From the NCBI GenBank assembly GCA_905236685.1, contig CAJOPD010000069.1, positions 1-10,944 of the forward strand: a stretch of 10,944 bases of DNA. Reading direction: 5' to 3'. Below, piece after piece: positions 1 to 7,433 of the stretch. A program made the position numbers and the translations under genes. Position 1 is the first letter of the stretch; the number at the start of each line of letters is the position of its first letter. The notes beneath the pieces are model-generated. The model made no database searches, was not told where the DNA came from, and saw only the letters and a list, made by a program, of their open reading frames with translations. The stretch comes from an uncultured Clostridia bacterium. GTDB lineage: Bacteria; Bacillota; Clostridia; UBA1381.

Positions 1-205
1 CCCCGACGCAAAGCGGTATGATGCTTTGTTCTTTAACGATATACTTTCAAAGGAACTTGGAGTTATGGACTCTACGGCGGCGTCAATGTGCAGGGACAAC
101 AATATGCCGATTTTGGTATTCGGATTAGATAATCCCGAAAATATCGTAAAAGCCGTTATGGGCGAAAGAATAGGTACGCTTGTCACGCGGGACGGAAAAA
201 GATAA
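1..205 (+). CDS. pyrH: UMP kinase (uridylate kinase), C-terminal end only
   Basis: Partial gene cut by the left edge; the reading frame begins at base 2 and gives 67 residues before a TAA at 203-205. UMP kinase phosphorylates UMP to UDP in the cytoplasm, a step of pyrimidine nucleotide synthesis. The visible part matches the C-terminus of the bacterial amino acid kinase-fold enzyme: a PDAKRYD start, the MDSTAAS segment, then DNNMPILVFGLDNPENI and the closing VMGERIGTLV. The family normally has about 235-240 residues, so roughly 170 are missing to the left. The stop is 27 bases before frr, and pyrH-frr adjacency is very common in bacteria, which supports the call. Nothing in the visible part looks damaged. 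Confidence 0.96.
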   Translation, partial: PDAKRYDALFFNDILSKELGVMDSTAASMCRDNNMPILVFGLDNPENIVKAVMGERIGTLVTRDGKR

Positions 206-232
206 ATTATATAAAGAAAGGTAAGTGAAATT

Positions 233-784
233 ATGGGAAACTATCCTGAGTATGAAGGAAAAATGAACAAGAGAGTTGACGAATTCCACGGCGAGTTAAA
301 AACTATAAGAGCGGGCAGAGCCAACGCATCCGTTCTTGACAAAATCGCAGTAGAATACTACGGCACAATGACGCCAATCGCACAGATAGGCTCAATATCG
401 GTGCCAGAGCCGAGAATGCTCGTTATTCAGCCCTGGGACCAGTCGGTTTTGAACGAAATTGAAAAAGCGATAAACAAATCGGAAATAGGCATCACTCCGC
501 AGAATGACGGCAAGGTTATACGCCTTAACTTCCCGCCGCTTACCGAGGAGAGAAGAAAAGAGCTTGTGAAAACGGTCAAAAAGTACTCGGAAGAGGCTAA
601 GGTGCAGATTAGAAATATCAGGCGTGACGCACTGGAAGATTTTAAGAAAAAGCAGAAGGCGTCTGAAATCACCGAGGACGATTTTAAGGGCGTTGAAAAG
701 GATATTCAAAATCTTACGGACAAATATGTGAAGGAAATTGATGACATTACCGCATCAAAGGAAAAGGAAATTCTTGATGTTTAA
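233..784 (+). CDS. frr: Ribosome recycling factor
   Basis: 183 residues, close to the usual 185. RRF works with EF-G and IF3 to split the post-termination ribosome complex and release mRNA and tRNA. The long-helix domain carries the hallmark TIRAGRANASVLDKI near residues 24-38. The smaller beta domain covers roughly 31-104 and includes SVPEPRMLVIQPWD (56-69) and the hinge segment NFPPLTEERRKELVK (99-113). The arginine-rich segment RNIRRDA (127-133) matches the conserved helix that contacts 23S rRNA. The ATG has an AAAGAAAGG-like ribosome binding site ending 11 bases upstream, slightly distant but the only good candidate. It follows pyrH by 27 bases with no promoter visible between them, so the two are probably co-transcribed. 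Confidence 0.97.
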   Translation: MGNYPEYEGKMNKRVDEFHGELKTIRAGRANASVLDKIAVEYYGTMTPIAQIGSISVPEPRMLVIQPWDQSVLNEIEKAINKSEIGITPQNDGKVIRLNFPPLTEERRKELVKTVKKYSEEAKVQIRNIRRDALEDFKKKQKASEITEDDFKGVEKDIQNLTDKYVKEIDDITASKEKEILDV

Positions 785-789
785 TTTTT

Positions 790-815
790 ATACCCCTGCG
801 CTTTTGCGGGGGTAT
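790..815 (+). other. GC-rich hairpin between frr and uppS (weak terminator or processing stem)
   Basis: The arms 790-799 (ATACCCCTGC) and 806-815 (GCGGGGGTAT) pair over 10 bp with one G-U pair around a 6-base loop, six bases after the frr stop. The bases after it (GATTGTTTATGAC) form only a poor U-tract, so a full intrinsic terminator is doubtful. No promoter is visible between the hairpin and uppS. Partial termination, RNA processing or protection of the frr 3' end all fit. The structure is seen in the sequence; its role is inferred. Confidence 0.5.
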
Positions 816-847
816 GATTGTTTATGACTTTTTGCACAGAAAGGGAC

Positions 848-852
848 ACGGA
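848..852 (+). promoter_or_regulatory. Ribosome binding site deciding the uppS start
   Basis: ACGGA at 848-852 lies seven bases before the ATG at 860, with AAGGGA at 841-846 as an additional purine run. Earlier in-frame starts (TTG 818, ATG 824) sit right behind the 790-815 hairpin and have no ribosome binding site, so 860 is preferred. Confidence 0.55.
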
Positions 853-859
853 AACAGCT

Positions 860-1600
860 ATGTTTTTTAAGAAAAAAAGGCAGTTTGAAGGTTTGGACAG
901 GGAAAATCTGCCAAATCATATCGGCGTAATAATGGACGGAAACGGAAGATGGGCGAAAAAGCGCGGTCTTCCGAGGAGCGCGGGGCATCAGGCGGGCGCG
1001 GATACTTTGAAAAAGATTGTTACCGAATGTAACAATATGGGTATAAAATACATAACGGTATATGCCTTTTCGACGGAGAACTGGAAACGCCCGAAGGAAG
1101 AAGTGGATTTTTTGATGAATTTGCTTTTAAGTTACCTGCGTGACTCCGAGCGCACTTTGGCAAAGGAAAATGTCGTAATCCGCGCAATAGGCTCACGGGA
1201 CGAACTTACAGAGGAAATTCGGCAGCAAATCAAAAAGACCGAGGAATTTACCAAAAACAATACAGGTATTGTTATGAATATCGCCTTAAATTACGGCTCG
1301 CGCGAGGAGCTTGTAAAGGCGGCGCGAACTCTTGCAGAGCGCGCAAAAGACGGGGCTATTGCACCTTCCGACATTAACGAGGATATGATTTCGTCCGAGC
1401 TTTATACAGGCGGTCAGCCCGACCCCGATTTGATTATAAGGACGAGTAATGAGTTAAGGCTTTCAAACTTTATGATGTGGCAGTCGGCATACTCGGAGCT
1501 GTATTTTACAAAAACGCTGTGGCCCGATTTTTCGGTTAACGATTTACATAATGCAATAATTGAATATCAGTCGCGAAACAGAAGATACGGAGGGGTTTAA
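860..1600 (+). CDS. uppS: Isoprenyl transferase (undecaprenyl diphosphate synthase)
   Basis: 246 residues from the chosen ATG, close to the 249-253 typical of the cis-prenyltransferase family. The enzyme adds isopentenyl-PP units to farnesyl-PP to make the C55 carrier for peptidoglycan and other wall polymers. The catalytic motif HIGVIMDGNGRWA places the Mg-binding Asp at residue 26. AGH lies at 41-43 and TVYAFSTENWKRP at 66-78. The substrate-binding block starts at DPDLIIRTSNELRLSNF (188-204) and continues to SELYF, with Glu at 213. Family members usually read TSGE where this one has TSNE (Asn197), a mild variation. The coding frame stays open upstream to 818, but the ribosome binding site supports 860. 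Its 3' end carries the cdsA ribosome binding site, so translation of the two is probably linked. Confidence 0.95.
   Translation: MFFKKKRQFEGLDRENLPNHIGVIMDGNGRWAKKRGLPRSAGHQAGADTLKKIVTECNNMGIKYITVYAFSTENWKRPKEEVDFLMNLLLSYLRDSERTLAKENVVIRAIGSRDELTEEIRQQIKKTEEFTKNNTGIVMNIALNYGSREELVKAARTLAERAKDGAIAPSDINEDMISSELYTGGQPDPDLIIRTSNELRLSNFMMWQSAYSELYFTKTLWPDFSVNDLHNAIIEYQSRNRRYGGV
1589..1595 (+). promoter_or_regulatory. Ribosome binding site for cdsA, inside the uppS 3' end
   Basis: GGAGGGG at 1589-1595 lies six bases before the ATG at 1602 and within the last codons of uppS. It sets the cdsA start at 1602 rather than at the in-frame TTG at 1560, which has no such site. Confidence 0.75.
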
Positions 1601-1601
1601 T

Positions 1602-2396
1602 ATGGCAAAAAGGTTACTCACATCATTTGTCGGCATAATCATATTTTTTGCAGTGGTACTCTCGCACAGGTATGTGCTTTATTCGGCAGTTATACTGCTT
1701 ACCGTGGGAATGCTTTTTGAAATGTATCGGGTTATGTGCGTAGGCAGATTTTTGCGCGGCATAGGGTATTTTTCGGCAGTCCTCGTATGCCTCGGCTTTA
1801 TTTTCGGAAAACAGATTTTTGCTCCTGCCGCAGTGCTTATGATATTTATGCTCGCTATGATATCTATGCACGGAAAAGTTACATCAAAAAAGGTTTTGGC
1901 GGTGGGATTTGTTACACTTATGATTTCGGTGTTTATGTCGATGCTTATTTTGACACGGCAAAATTGCGACAAATACACGGTAATCCTGCCCTTTGTGTGT
2001 GCTTGGCTTACCGATACGGGCGCATTTACGGCGGGAAGTCTTTGGGGAAAGCATAAGCTTGCGGAAAAAATCAGCCCCAAAAAGACGGTTGAGGGAGCAA
2101 TCGGCGGCATTGTCTTTTCCGTAATCGGAAGTATTTTATACCTTTTTATAATGGTATTTGTTATGACTTCAAAAACGCCTTCGGGGATATACATACTGAA
2201 ATTTGCGGTTTTGGGACTTTTGGCATCGGTAATATCACAGCTCGGCGACCTATCCGCGTCCTGCATAAAGCGTGATTTTGAGAAGAAGGATTACGGCAAT
2301 ATTCTGCCGGGTCACGGCGGACTTTTGGACAGATTTGATTCGGTGCTTTTCGCGGCACCATTTGTGTACTACGCGGTGATGCATTTTATTCTTTAA
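1602..2396 (+). CDS. cdsA: Phosphatidate cytidylyltransferase (CDP-diacylglycerol synthase)
   Basis: 264 residues from the ATG that follows the uppS stop by one base. The enzyme turns phosphatidic acid and CTP into CDP-diacylglycerol, the membrane precursor of phosphatidylglycerol, phosphatidylserine and cardiolipin. The protein is a multi-pass membrane protein with hydrophobic stretches near residues 8-20, 24-38, 53-67, 72-88, 99-117, 122-135, 165-188 and 200-213. The family signature is intact at the C-terminal side: SCIKRDFEKKDYGNILPGHGG begins at residue 220 and is followed by LLDRFDS. Asp216 and Asp243 sit where the metal-binding aspartates of the family lie. WLTDTGAFTAGSLWGK (135-150) is also typical. 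Eleven bases separate it from dxr, whose ribosome binding site overlaps the cdsA stop codon. No sign of damage. Confidence 0.96.
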   Translation: MAKRLLTSFVGIIIFFAVVLSHRYVLYSAVILLTVGMLFEMYRVMCVGRFLRGIGYFSAVLVCLGFIFGKQIFAPAAVLMIFMLAMISMHGKVTSKKVLAVGFVTLMISVFMSMLILTRQNCDKYTVILPFVCAWLTDTGAFTAGSLWGKHKLAEKISPKKTVEGAIGGIVFSVIGSILYLFIMVFVMTSKTPSGIYILKFAVLGLLASVISQLGDLSASCIKRDFEKKDYGNILPGHGGLLDRFDSVLFAAPFVYYAVMHFIL

Positions 2397-2407
2397 GAGG
2401 TATAAAG

Positions 2408-3556
2408 ATGGATTTTGAACATAAGATAACAGTATTGGGCTCCACAGGCTCAATAGGCACGCAGACGCTTGAAATTGCAAGAAGATATAAGGGCATACGC
2501 TTGTGTGCCCTTTCAGCATATTCCAATATTGAGCTTTTGGAGGCGCAAACCCGCGAATTTATGCCAAAGCTTGTATGCGTCGCGGACGAAAAAAAGGCGC
2601 GGGAATTCGAAACAAAGGTTTCAGATCTTGATGTAAAGGTGGTATCGGGCAAAGAAGGGCTTTTGGAGGCGGCGGCTTTCAGAGACGCACAGACGGTAGT
2701 CACGGCGGTTGTCGGAATTTCAGGGCTTTTGCCTACCATAACGGCAATAAAAGCCGGGAAAAATATCGCGCTTGCGAATAAGGAAACGCTTGTTACGGGC
2801 GGGCATATTGTTATGCCGCTGGCAAGGGAATACGGAGTGAAAATTCTGCCTGTTGACAGCGAACACTCGGCAATATTCCAGTCCCTTCAAGGAAATCCCA
2901 AAAGGATAAAAAAGATTATTTTAACGGCATCGGGCGGTCCGTTTTTCAAAAAGACAAGAGAGGAACTGAAAAATGTGACGCCGAAGGACGCACTAAATCA
3001 CCCCAACTGGAGTATGGGCGCAAAGGTCACGATAGACTCCTCAACGCTTGTGAATAAGGGCTTGGAAATCATTGAGGCGAAATGGCTTTTCGGCGTGGGG
3101 ATAGAGGATATCGAGGTTGTTATACACAGGCAGAGTATTCTTCATTCAGCTGTTATGTATGAGGACAACGCCGTTATAGCACAGCTTGGCACGCCTGATA
3201 TGCGGCTTCCTATCCAGTACGCGCTCACATATCCCGACAGGCTTCCTATGGAAAATAACGAGCTTGATTTTACACAGTATATGGCTCTTACTTTTGAAAA
3301 GCCCGACACGGAAGCCTTTTACGCTTTGGAGCTTGCAAAAAAGGCGGGGCTTGCGGGAGGAATACTGCCGACAGTATTCAACAGCAGCGATGAGGCGGCG
3401 GTAAAGCTCTTTTTAGAGGGGAAAATAAGCTATCCGGAAATTTCCGAAATAATCAAAAATGCTATGGAGGGCGTAAAAAATATTCCTGACCCTTCCATTA
3501 CGGAAATTCTTGAAACGGATAAAAATATCAAGGAAAGCATATATTTAAGGAGCTGA
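2408..3556 (+). CDS. dxr: 1-deoxy-D-xylulose 5-phosphate reductoisomerase
   Basis: 382 residues, the usual family length. It converts DXP to 2-C-methyl-D-erythritol 4-phosphate using NADPH, the first committed step of the MEP isoprenoid pathway. The NADPH-binding loop GSTGSIG is at 11-17 and the ANKETLV motif at 123-129. The metal site is present: Asp150 and Glu152 in VDSEHSA, and Glu220 in NKGLE (216-220). The flexible active-site loop region holds SGGPFF (175-180) and LNHPNWSMG (196-204, with His198). The ATG is preceded by AAGAGG seven bases upstream. Downstream, its last codons contain the ribosome binding site of rseP, only four bases away. Together with ispG two genes later, this shows the organism makes isoprenoids by the MEP route. 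Confidence 0.98.
   Translation: MDFEHKITVLGSTGSIGTQTLEIARRYKGIRLCALSAYSNIELLEAQTREFMPKLVCVADEKKAREFETKVSDLDVKVVSGKEGLLEAAAFRDAQTVVTAVVGISGLLPTITAIKAGKNIALANKETLVTGGHIVMPLAREYGVKILPVDSEHSAIFQSLQGNPKRIKKIILTASGGPFFKKTREELKNVTPKDALNHPNWSMGAKVTIDSSTLVNKGLEIIEAKWLFGVGIEDIEVVIHRQSILHSAVMYEDNAVIAQLGTPDMRLPIQYALTYPDRLPMENNELDFTQYMALTFEKPDTEAFYALELAKKAGLAGGILPTVFNSSDEAAVKLFLEGKISYPEISEIIKNAMEGVKNIPDPSITEILETDKNIKESIYLRS
3547..3552 (+). promoter_or_regulatory. Ribosome binding site for the TTG start of rseP
   Basis: AAGGAG at 3547-3552, inside the end of dxr, is eight bases before TTG 3561. The next in-frame ATG (3600) would cut into the first membrane helix just before the HEFGH zinc motif, so TTG is the better start. 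Confidence 0.75.
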
Positions 3557-3560
3557 TTTT

Positions 3561-4712
3561 TTGGTTACAGCGATTGTAACAATAGTTGTTTTTTTGGTTA
3601 TGATAACCCTGCACGAATTCGGGCATTTTGCCTCGGCAAAGCTTTTGGGCGTAAAGGTTTTGGAATTTTCGGTGGGTATGGGACCGTCCATAGTAAAGCA
3701 TAATGGCAAAAAGACACAGTATTCACTCCGTCTTTTACCCATAGGCGGATATTGCCGCTTGGAAGGTGAGGACGGCGAAAGTGCCGACCCGGAGGCTTTT
3801 TCCAATCAAAAGCTTTGGAAACGGTTTATAATAGTGGCGTCAGGCGCGATTATCAATATTTTGCTCGGCTTTGCGATTTTTGCGGTTGTTGTAAAAATGA
3901 TGAGCCCGATAGCCACAAATACAGTGGAAAAAATCGATGAGCGCTCCTATCTTTCAGAGGCGGGCGTCAGGGCGGGAGACAGAATAATCGAAATAAACGG
4001 GCATAAAATCAGCCTTTATAACGATATAGGTCTTTATACGGGAGAGTTTGACGAAAACACAGAAAGTGCGGAAATTGCCGTAAAAAGAGGCAGAGAGAAA
4101 ATAAAACTAAGCGTTAAGCCGTCTTTGAGCGAAACGACCGTAACTTACGGCGAAACGAGTGCCGAAATTTCCGATACCGTAAACGGAATTTCCGAAAATT
4201 ACATCATTAACTATAACGAAAATGATGTGCCCGAAGAATATATCGGAAAAAGCTATTCGGAAAAGCGGTATATCATAGGATTTGAGGCAAGACGCGAGGA
4301 AATAACGGCGGTTAATGTATTGCCTTTTGCGTGGAAATACACGGGATATGTGATAAAGAGCATTTTTTCTGCTATCCGCGATATGATTTCGGGAAAAATG
4401 GGACTTAATAATCTTTCAGGACCTGTGGGAGTTGCGAGCGTCATAGGAGAGGCGGTAAATTCGGGCAAAAACAGCCTTTTGAACATACTGTTTATCGTGG
4501 CGGCGCTGACGGTAAATCTGGGGATTTTCAATCTCCTGCCGCTTCCTGCGCTGGACGGCGGAAGGCTGTTCTTTATGATTATTGAACTGATAAGAAGAAA
4601 ACCCATACCGCCCGAAAAAGAAGGTATGGTGCACACAATCGGGCTTGTCCTGCTGCTTGTGCTTGCCGCTGCGGTATGTTACAGCGATATAATGAAGTTA
4701 ATTGTGAGGTAG
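3561..4712 (+). CDS. rseP: Site-2-type intramembrane zinc metalloprotease (RseP/RasP)
   Basis: 383 residues with a TTG start. Members of peptidase family M50 cut transmembrane segments of anti-sigma factors, cell-division proteins and leftover signal peptides inside the membrane. The zinc motif HEFGH is at 18-22 in the first membrane helix, and the third ligand motif NLLPLPALDGGR is at 324-335 with Asp332. Four hydrophobic helices are visible near 3-24, 88-112, 306-328 and 358-377. A PDZ-like domain lies between them, with AGVRAGDRIIEINGHKI around 134-150. The NNLSGPVG segment (283-290) is also typical. Residues about 187-245 are a hydrophilic, Thr/Ser/Glu-rich part of the outer loop. Its position between dxr and ispG is standard in Firmicutes. 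Its real substrate cannot be read from the window. Confidence 0.95.
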   Translation: MVTAIVTIVVFLVMITLHEFGHFASAKLLGVKVLEFSVGMGPSIVKHNGKKTQYSLRLLPIGGYCRLEGEDGESADPEAFSNQKLWKRFIIVASGAIINILLGFAIFAVVVKMMSPIATNTVEKIDERSYLSEAGVRAGDRIIEINGHKISLYNDIGLYTGEFDENTESAEIAVKRGREKIKLSVKPSLSETTVTYGETSAEISDTVNGISENYIINYNENDVPEEYIGKSYSEKRYIIGFEARREEITAVNVLPFAWKYTGYVIKSIFSAIRDMISGKMGLNNLSGPVGVASVIGEAVNSGKNSLLNILFIVAALTVNLGIFNLLPLPALDGGRLFFMIIELIRRKPIPPEKEGMVHTIGLVLLLVLAAAVCYSDIMKLIVR

Positions 4713-4717
4713 AACAA

Positions 4718-5755
4718 ATGAAAAGAACGGTAGATGTTGGCGGTGTAAAAATAGGCGGAAACAGTCCCGTATCGATACAGTCTATGACAAATACCGATAC
4801 TAAAAATGTAAGCGAAACGGCCGCACAGATTAAGCGGCTCACAGCGGCGGGCTGTGAAATAGTGCGGGTTGCGGTGCCCGATATGGAGGCGGCAAAAGCG
4901 GTTTCGGAAATAAAAAAAAGGATTGAAATACCGCTCGTCTGCGATATTCATTTCGACTACCGCCTTGCATTAGAGTGCATAAAAGGCGGGGCGGATAAGA
5001 TAAGAATAAATCCGGGCAATATCGGGAGCACCGACAGGGTGAAGGCGGTAGCAAACGCCTGCGGCGAGCGCGGTATTCCGATACGGATAGGCGTAAACGG
5101 AGGCTCTTTGGAGAAGGATATTCTCAAAAAGTATAAAAGACCTACGGCGGACGCGCTGGTTGAGAGTGCTTTGGGACATATAAAAATTCTTGAAGATTTG
5201 GATTTTCACGACATAGTCGTATCAATGAAGGTTTCCGATGTGACGGAAATGATAAAGGCATACAAAAAATTCGATAGTATTAGCGACATACCGCTGCATA
5301 TCGGCGTTACCGAGGCAGGCACAAAAAATGCCGGAATTATAAAATCCGCAGTAGGAATAGGTGCGCTTTTGTCCTGCGGTATCGGCAATACCGTGAGGGT
5401 TTCGCTGACGGCAGACCCCGTGGAAGAAATTTACGCGGCAAAGGATATTTTAAAAACGCTAGGGCTAAGAAAGGGCGGCGCGGAGCTGATTTCCTGCCCA
5501 ACTTGCGGACGGACGAGGATAGATATGATTCCAATCGCTACCGAAATGGAAAAACGCCTAAGGAATATAGATAAAAACATAAAGGTTGCCGTTATGGGCT
5601 GTGCCGTAAACGGACCAGGCGAGGCAAGAGAAGCAGACATCGGCGTTGCAGGCGGTGTCGGCGATGGGCTTATCTTTAAAAAGGGCGAAATTTTAAGAAA
5701 AGTGCCCGAAAAGGACATAATTCCCGTACTTATGGAGGAGATAGAAAAGCTTTGA
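4718..5755 (+). CDS. ispG: 4-hydroxy-3-methylbut-2-en-1-yl diphosphate synthase (flavodoxin/ferredoxin)
   Basis: 345 residues. IspG (GcpE) is the penultimate MEP pathway enzyme: it reductively opens methylerythritol cyclodiphosphate to HMBPP using a 4Fe-4S cluster. The cluster ligands are all present: Cys260 and Cys263 in SCPTCGRTRID, Cys295 in VMGCAVNGPGE, and Glu302 in the same motif. Their spacing equals that of the E. coli enzyme. The N-terminal TIM-barrel starts with the typical VGGVKIGGNSPVSIQSMTNTDT, and CDIHFDYRLAL (75-85) and KIRINPGN (94-101) follow. The ATG at 4718 has GAGGT at 4706-4710; the open frame extends back to 4676 into rseP, but that start would add a non-conserved tail. 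Five bases separate it from rseP. Confidence 0.97.
   Translation: MKRTVDVGGVKIGGNSPVSIQSMTNTDTKNVSETAAQIKRLTAAGCEIVRVAVPDMEAAKAVSEIKKRIEIPLVCDIHFDYRLALECIKGGADKIRINPGNIGSTDRVKAVANACGERGIPIRIGVNGGSLEKDILKKYKRPTADALVESALGHIKILEDLDFHDIVVSMKVSDVTEMIKAYKKFDSISDIPLHIGVTEAGTKNAGIIKSAVGIGALLSCGIGNTVRVSLTADPVEEIYAAKDILKTLGLRKGGAELISCPTCGRTRIDMIPIATEMEKRLRNIDKNIKVAVMGCAVNGPGEAREADIGVAGGVGDGLIFKKGEILRKVPEKDIIPVLMEEIEKL
5734..5740 (+). promoter_or_regulatory. Ribosome binding site for the TTG start overlapping the ispG stop
   Basis: GGAGGAG at 5734-5740 lies 11 bases before TTG 5752, which shares the TTGA overlap with the ispG stop. The spacing is longer than ideal, but no nearer ATG exists and the first in-frame ATG would remove most of the N-terminal domain. 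Confidence 0.6.
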
Positions 5756-6795
5756 GTATCGAAAGAACAGATAAAATACGCAAATTTTTAAAAGACGGCG
5801 AAGGTGCGATAATATCGGGATTTCCAAATATTTTCTATTATTCGGGATTTACTTCACAGGACGCATTTTTGGTAATCACAAAGGACAGACAAATTCTGGC
5901 GACCGATTTCCGCTACATAACGCAGGCAAAACAGCAGGCGGAGGATTTTGAAATATACGATACCGCAAACGGTACAGATAAGCTTTTTGGCGGTATTAAG
6001 GAGAAAACCTTCGGTTTTGAAGAAGATATTATGACGGTGCGGGAATTTGCAAAATTCCAAAGGCTTACCGAAAAGCTTTTACCTATGTCGCAAAAGCTTA
6101 GTGCTCCGAGAAGGGTGAAGGACAGAGTAGAGATTGAAAAAATCGCAAAAGCGGAAGAGCTTGCAAAAGAGGCGCTTTTGAATACCCTGCCGAAAATAAA
6201 GGTGGGTATAACCGAGAGGGAAGTGGCGCGCGAAATCGAGTTTTTTATGCTTAGAAACGGCGCGGAAAAAACCTCCTTTGAAACAATAGTTGCAAGCGGC
6301 GTACGGTCTGCTATGCCGCACGGGGTGGCAAGCGAAAAGCCGATTTGTGCCGGCGATTTTGTCACGATAGATTTTGGCTGCGTCTTAGACGGATACTGTT
6401 CCGATATGACCAGAACCTTTGTTATGTCAAAGGCGGGCGAAAGACAGCGCGAAATTTACGAAACGGTATTAAAAGCACAGCTTGAAGCGATTTCTGCAAT
6501 AGCAGAAGGCAAAAGCTGCGCGGAAATTGACAGGGTTGCGAGAGATATTATAAAAAATGCGGGTTACGGCGACAATTTCGGGCACAGCTTGGGGCACAGC
6601 TTGGGTATTGAAATCCACGAATCACCTAATTTTTCGCAGAAAAGCTCCGACATTATTGAAAAGGGCAATGTGATAACGGTTGAGCCGGGGATTTACATTG
6701 AAGGCTTTGGCGGCGTGCGCATTGAAGATGTGGTTTGCATTGGTGAAAAAGCAGAAAATCTTACTAATTTTACCAAAGAATTGATTATTATTTAA
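5752..6795 (+). CDS. M24 family aminopeptidase P / Xaa-Pro peptidase (YqhT-like)
   Basis: 347 residues, typical of the shorter Firmicutes Xaa-Pro peptidases. These cytoplasmic metalloenzymes remove residues next to proline from peptides. The N-terminal creatinase-like domain covers about 1-120 (SGFPNIFYYSGFTSQDAFLVI near 22-42). The C-terminal pita-bread catalytic domain follows and has all five metal ligands: Asp207 (TIDFG), Asp218 (SDMTRTF), His282 (GHSLG), Glu311 (VEPGIY) and Glu325 (GVRIED). His190 (MPHG) and His289 (IHESP) are the other conserved active-site histidines. It overlaps ispG by four bases, so translation is likely coupled. Placement just before efp matches the yqhT-efp order in Bacillus subtilis. 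Exact substrate preference (aminopeptidase P versus prolidase) cannot be decided from sequence alone. Confidence 0.9.
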   Translation: MSIERTDKIRKFLKDGEGAIISGFPNIFYYSGFTSQDAFLVITKDRQILATDFRYITQAKQQAEDFEIYDTANGTDKLFGGIKEKTFGFEEDIMTVREFAKFQRLTEKLLPMSQKLSAPRRVKDRVEIEKIAKAEELAKEALLNTLPKIKVGITEREVAREIEFFMLRNGAEKTSFETIVASGVRSAMPHGVASEKPICAGDFVTIDFGCVLDGYCSDMTRTFVMSKAGERQREIYETVLKAQLEAISAIAEGKSCAEIDRVARDIIKNAGYGDNFGHSLGHSLGIEIHESPNFSQKSSDIIEKGNVITVEPGIYIEGFGGVRIEDVVCIGEKAENLTNFTKELIII

Positions 6796-6802
6796 AAAAC
6801 AC

Positions 6803-6831
6803 TTGAAAAATTATGGAAAATGTATTAAAAT
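6803..6831 (+). promoter_or_regulatory. Sigma-A-type promoter for efp
   Basis: TTGAAA (6803-6808) and TAAAAT (6826-6831) are separated by exactly 17 bases, each one mismatch from consensus. Transcription would start near 6838, about 27 bases before the efp ATG, leaving just room for the ribosome binding site. It lies in the only clear gap (69 bases) on this side of the window. Confidence 0.7.
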
Positions 6832-6864
6832 ACAATGTGTATAAAAACAACGGAGGAGATTTTT

Positions 6865-7422
6865 ATGATAACTGCTGGCGATTTCAGAAACGGAAGGACC
6901 TTTGAATTTGAAGGAAATGTTTATCAGGTTGTGGAATTTCAACATGTAAAGCCCGGTAAAGGTGCGGCTTTTGTCAGAACAAAGCTTAAAAATGTTATAA
7001 CGGGCGCTGTTGTGGAAAAGACATTCAGACCTACCGAAAAGGTTGAGGAAGCGCATATTGAAAGAAAGAATATGGAGTATTCCTATAATGACGGCGACCT
7101 TTACTACTTTATGGACCAGGAAACTTTTGATATGCTCCCTATCGGCAAGGACCAGATTGGAGACGCATTAAAGTTTGTTAAGGAAAATATGATTTGTATG
7201 ATTTTGTCCTATAAGGGCAGCGTGTTCGGTATTGAGCCGCCTACCTTTGTAGAACTTGCCGTTACCGAAACCGAGCCGGGTTTTGCAGGAAACACGGCAA
7301 CAGGCGCAACAAAGCCCGCCACCTTGGAAACAGGCGCAACAATTCAGGTTCCGCTTTTTGTTAATGAAGGCGATACTATCCGAATTGATACAAGAACAGG
7401 CGAATATATGGAGCGTGTATAA
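6865..7422 (+). CDS. efp: Translation elongation factor P
   Basis: 185 residues, the standard length. EF-P binds between the P and E sites of stalled ribosomes and helps form peptide bonds at polyproline stretches. The N-terminal KOW-like domain begins MITAGDFRNG and carries the loop HVKPGKGAAF with Lys32 at the tip, the residue that is modified in B. subtilis EF-P. Two OB domains follow, with the C-terminal one holding VELAVTETEPG and the end GDTIRIDTRTGEYMERV. The start at 6865 is set by GGAGGAG at 6852-6858, six bases upstream, and by the family N-terminus; an upstream in-frame ATG at 6835 overlaps the promoter. The loop sequence is Bacillus-like rather than E. coli-like, and no epmA/epmB genes are nearby. 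Confidence 0.97.
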   Translation: MITAGDFRNGRTFEFEGNVYQVVEFQHVKPGKGAAFVRTKLKNVITGAVVEKTFRPTEKVEEAHIERKNMEYSYNDGDLYYFMDQETFDMLPIGKDQIGDALKFVKENMICMILSYKGSVFGIEPPTFVELAVTETEPGFAGNTATGATKPATLETGATIQVPLFVNEGDTIRIDTRTGEYMERV

Positions 7423-7433
7423 AGGAGAGAATT

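Noticed and set aside
392..709. Minus-strand open frames over frr, and similar minus-strand frames over most other genes
   Set aside because: They have no ribosome binding sites or recognisable motifs and lie opposite strongly recognised genes; they follow from the codon use of the + strand genes.
818..859. Longer uppS N-terminus from TTG 818
   Set aside because: It would start three bases after the hairpin without a ribosome binding site and would make the protein longer than the family norm.
1736..2056. A second + strand open frame inside cdsA
   Set aside because: It lies in a different frame within a fully conserved cdsA and its translation has no recognisable features.
3827..3832. TATAAT inside rseP as an internal promoter
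   Set aside because: No -35-like sequence is found 16-18 bases upstream.
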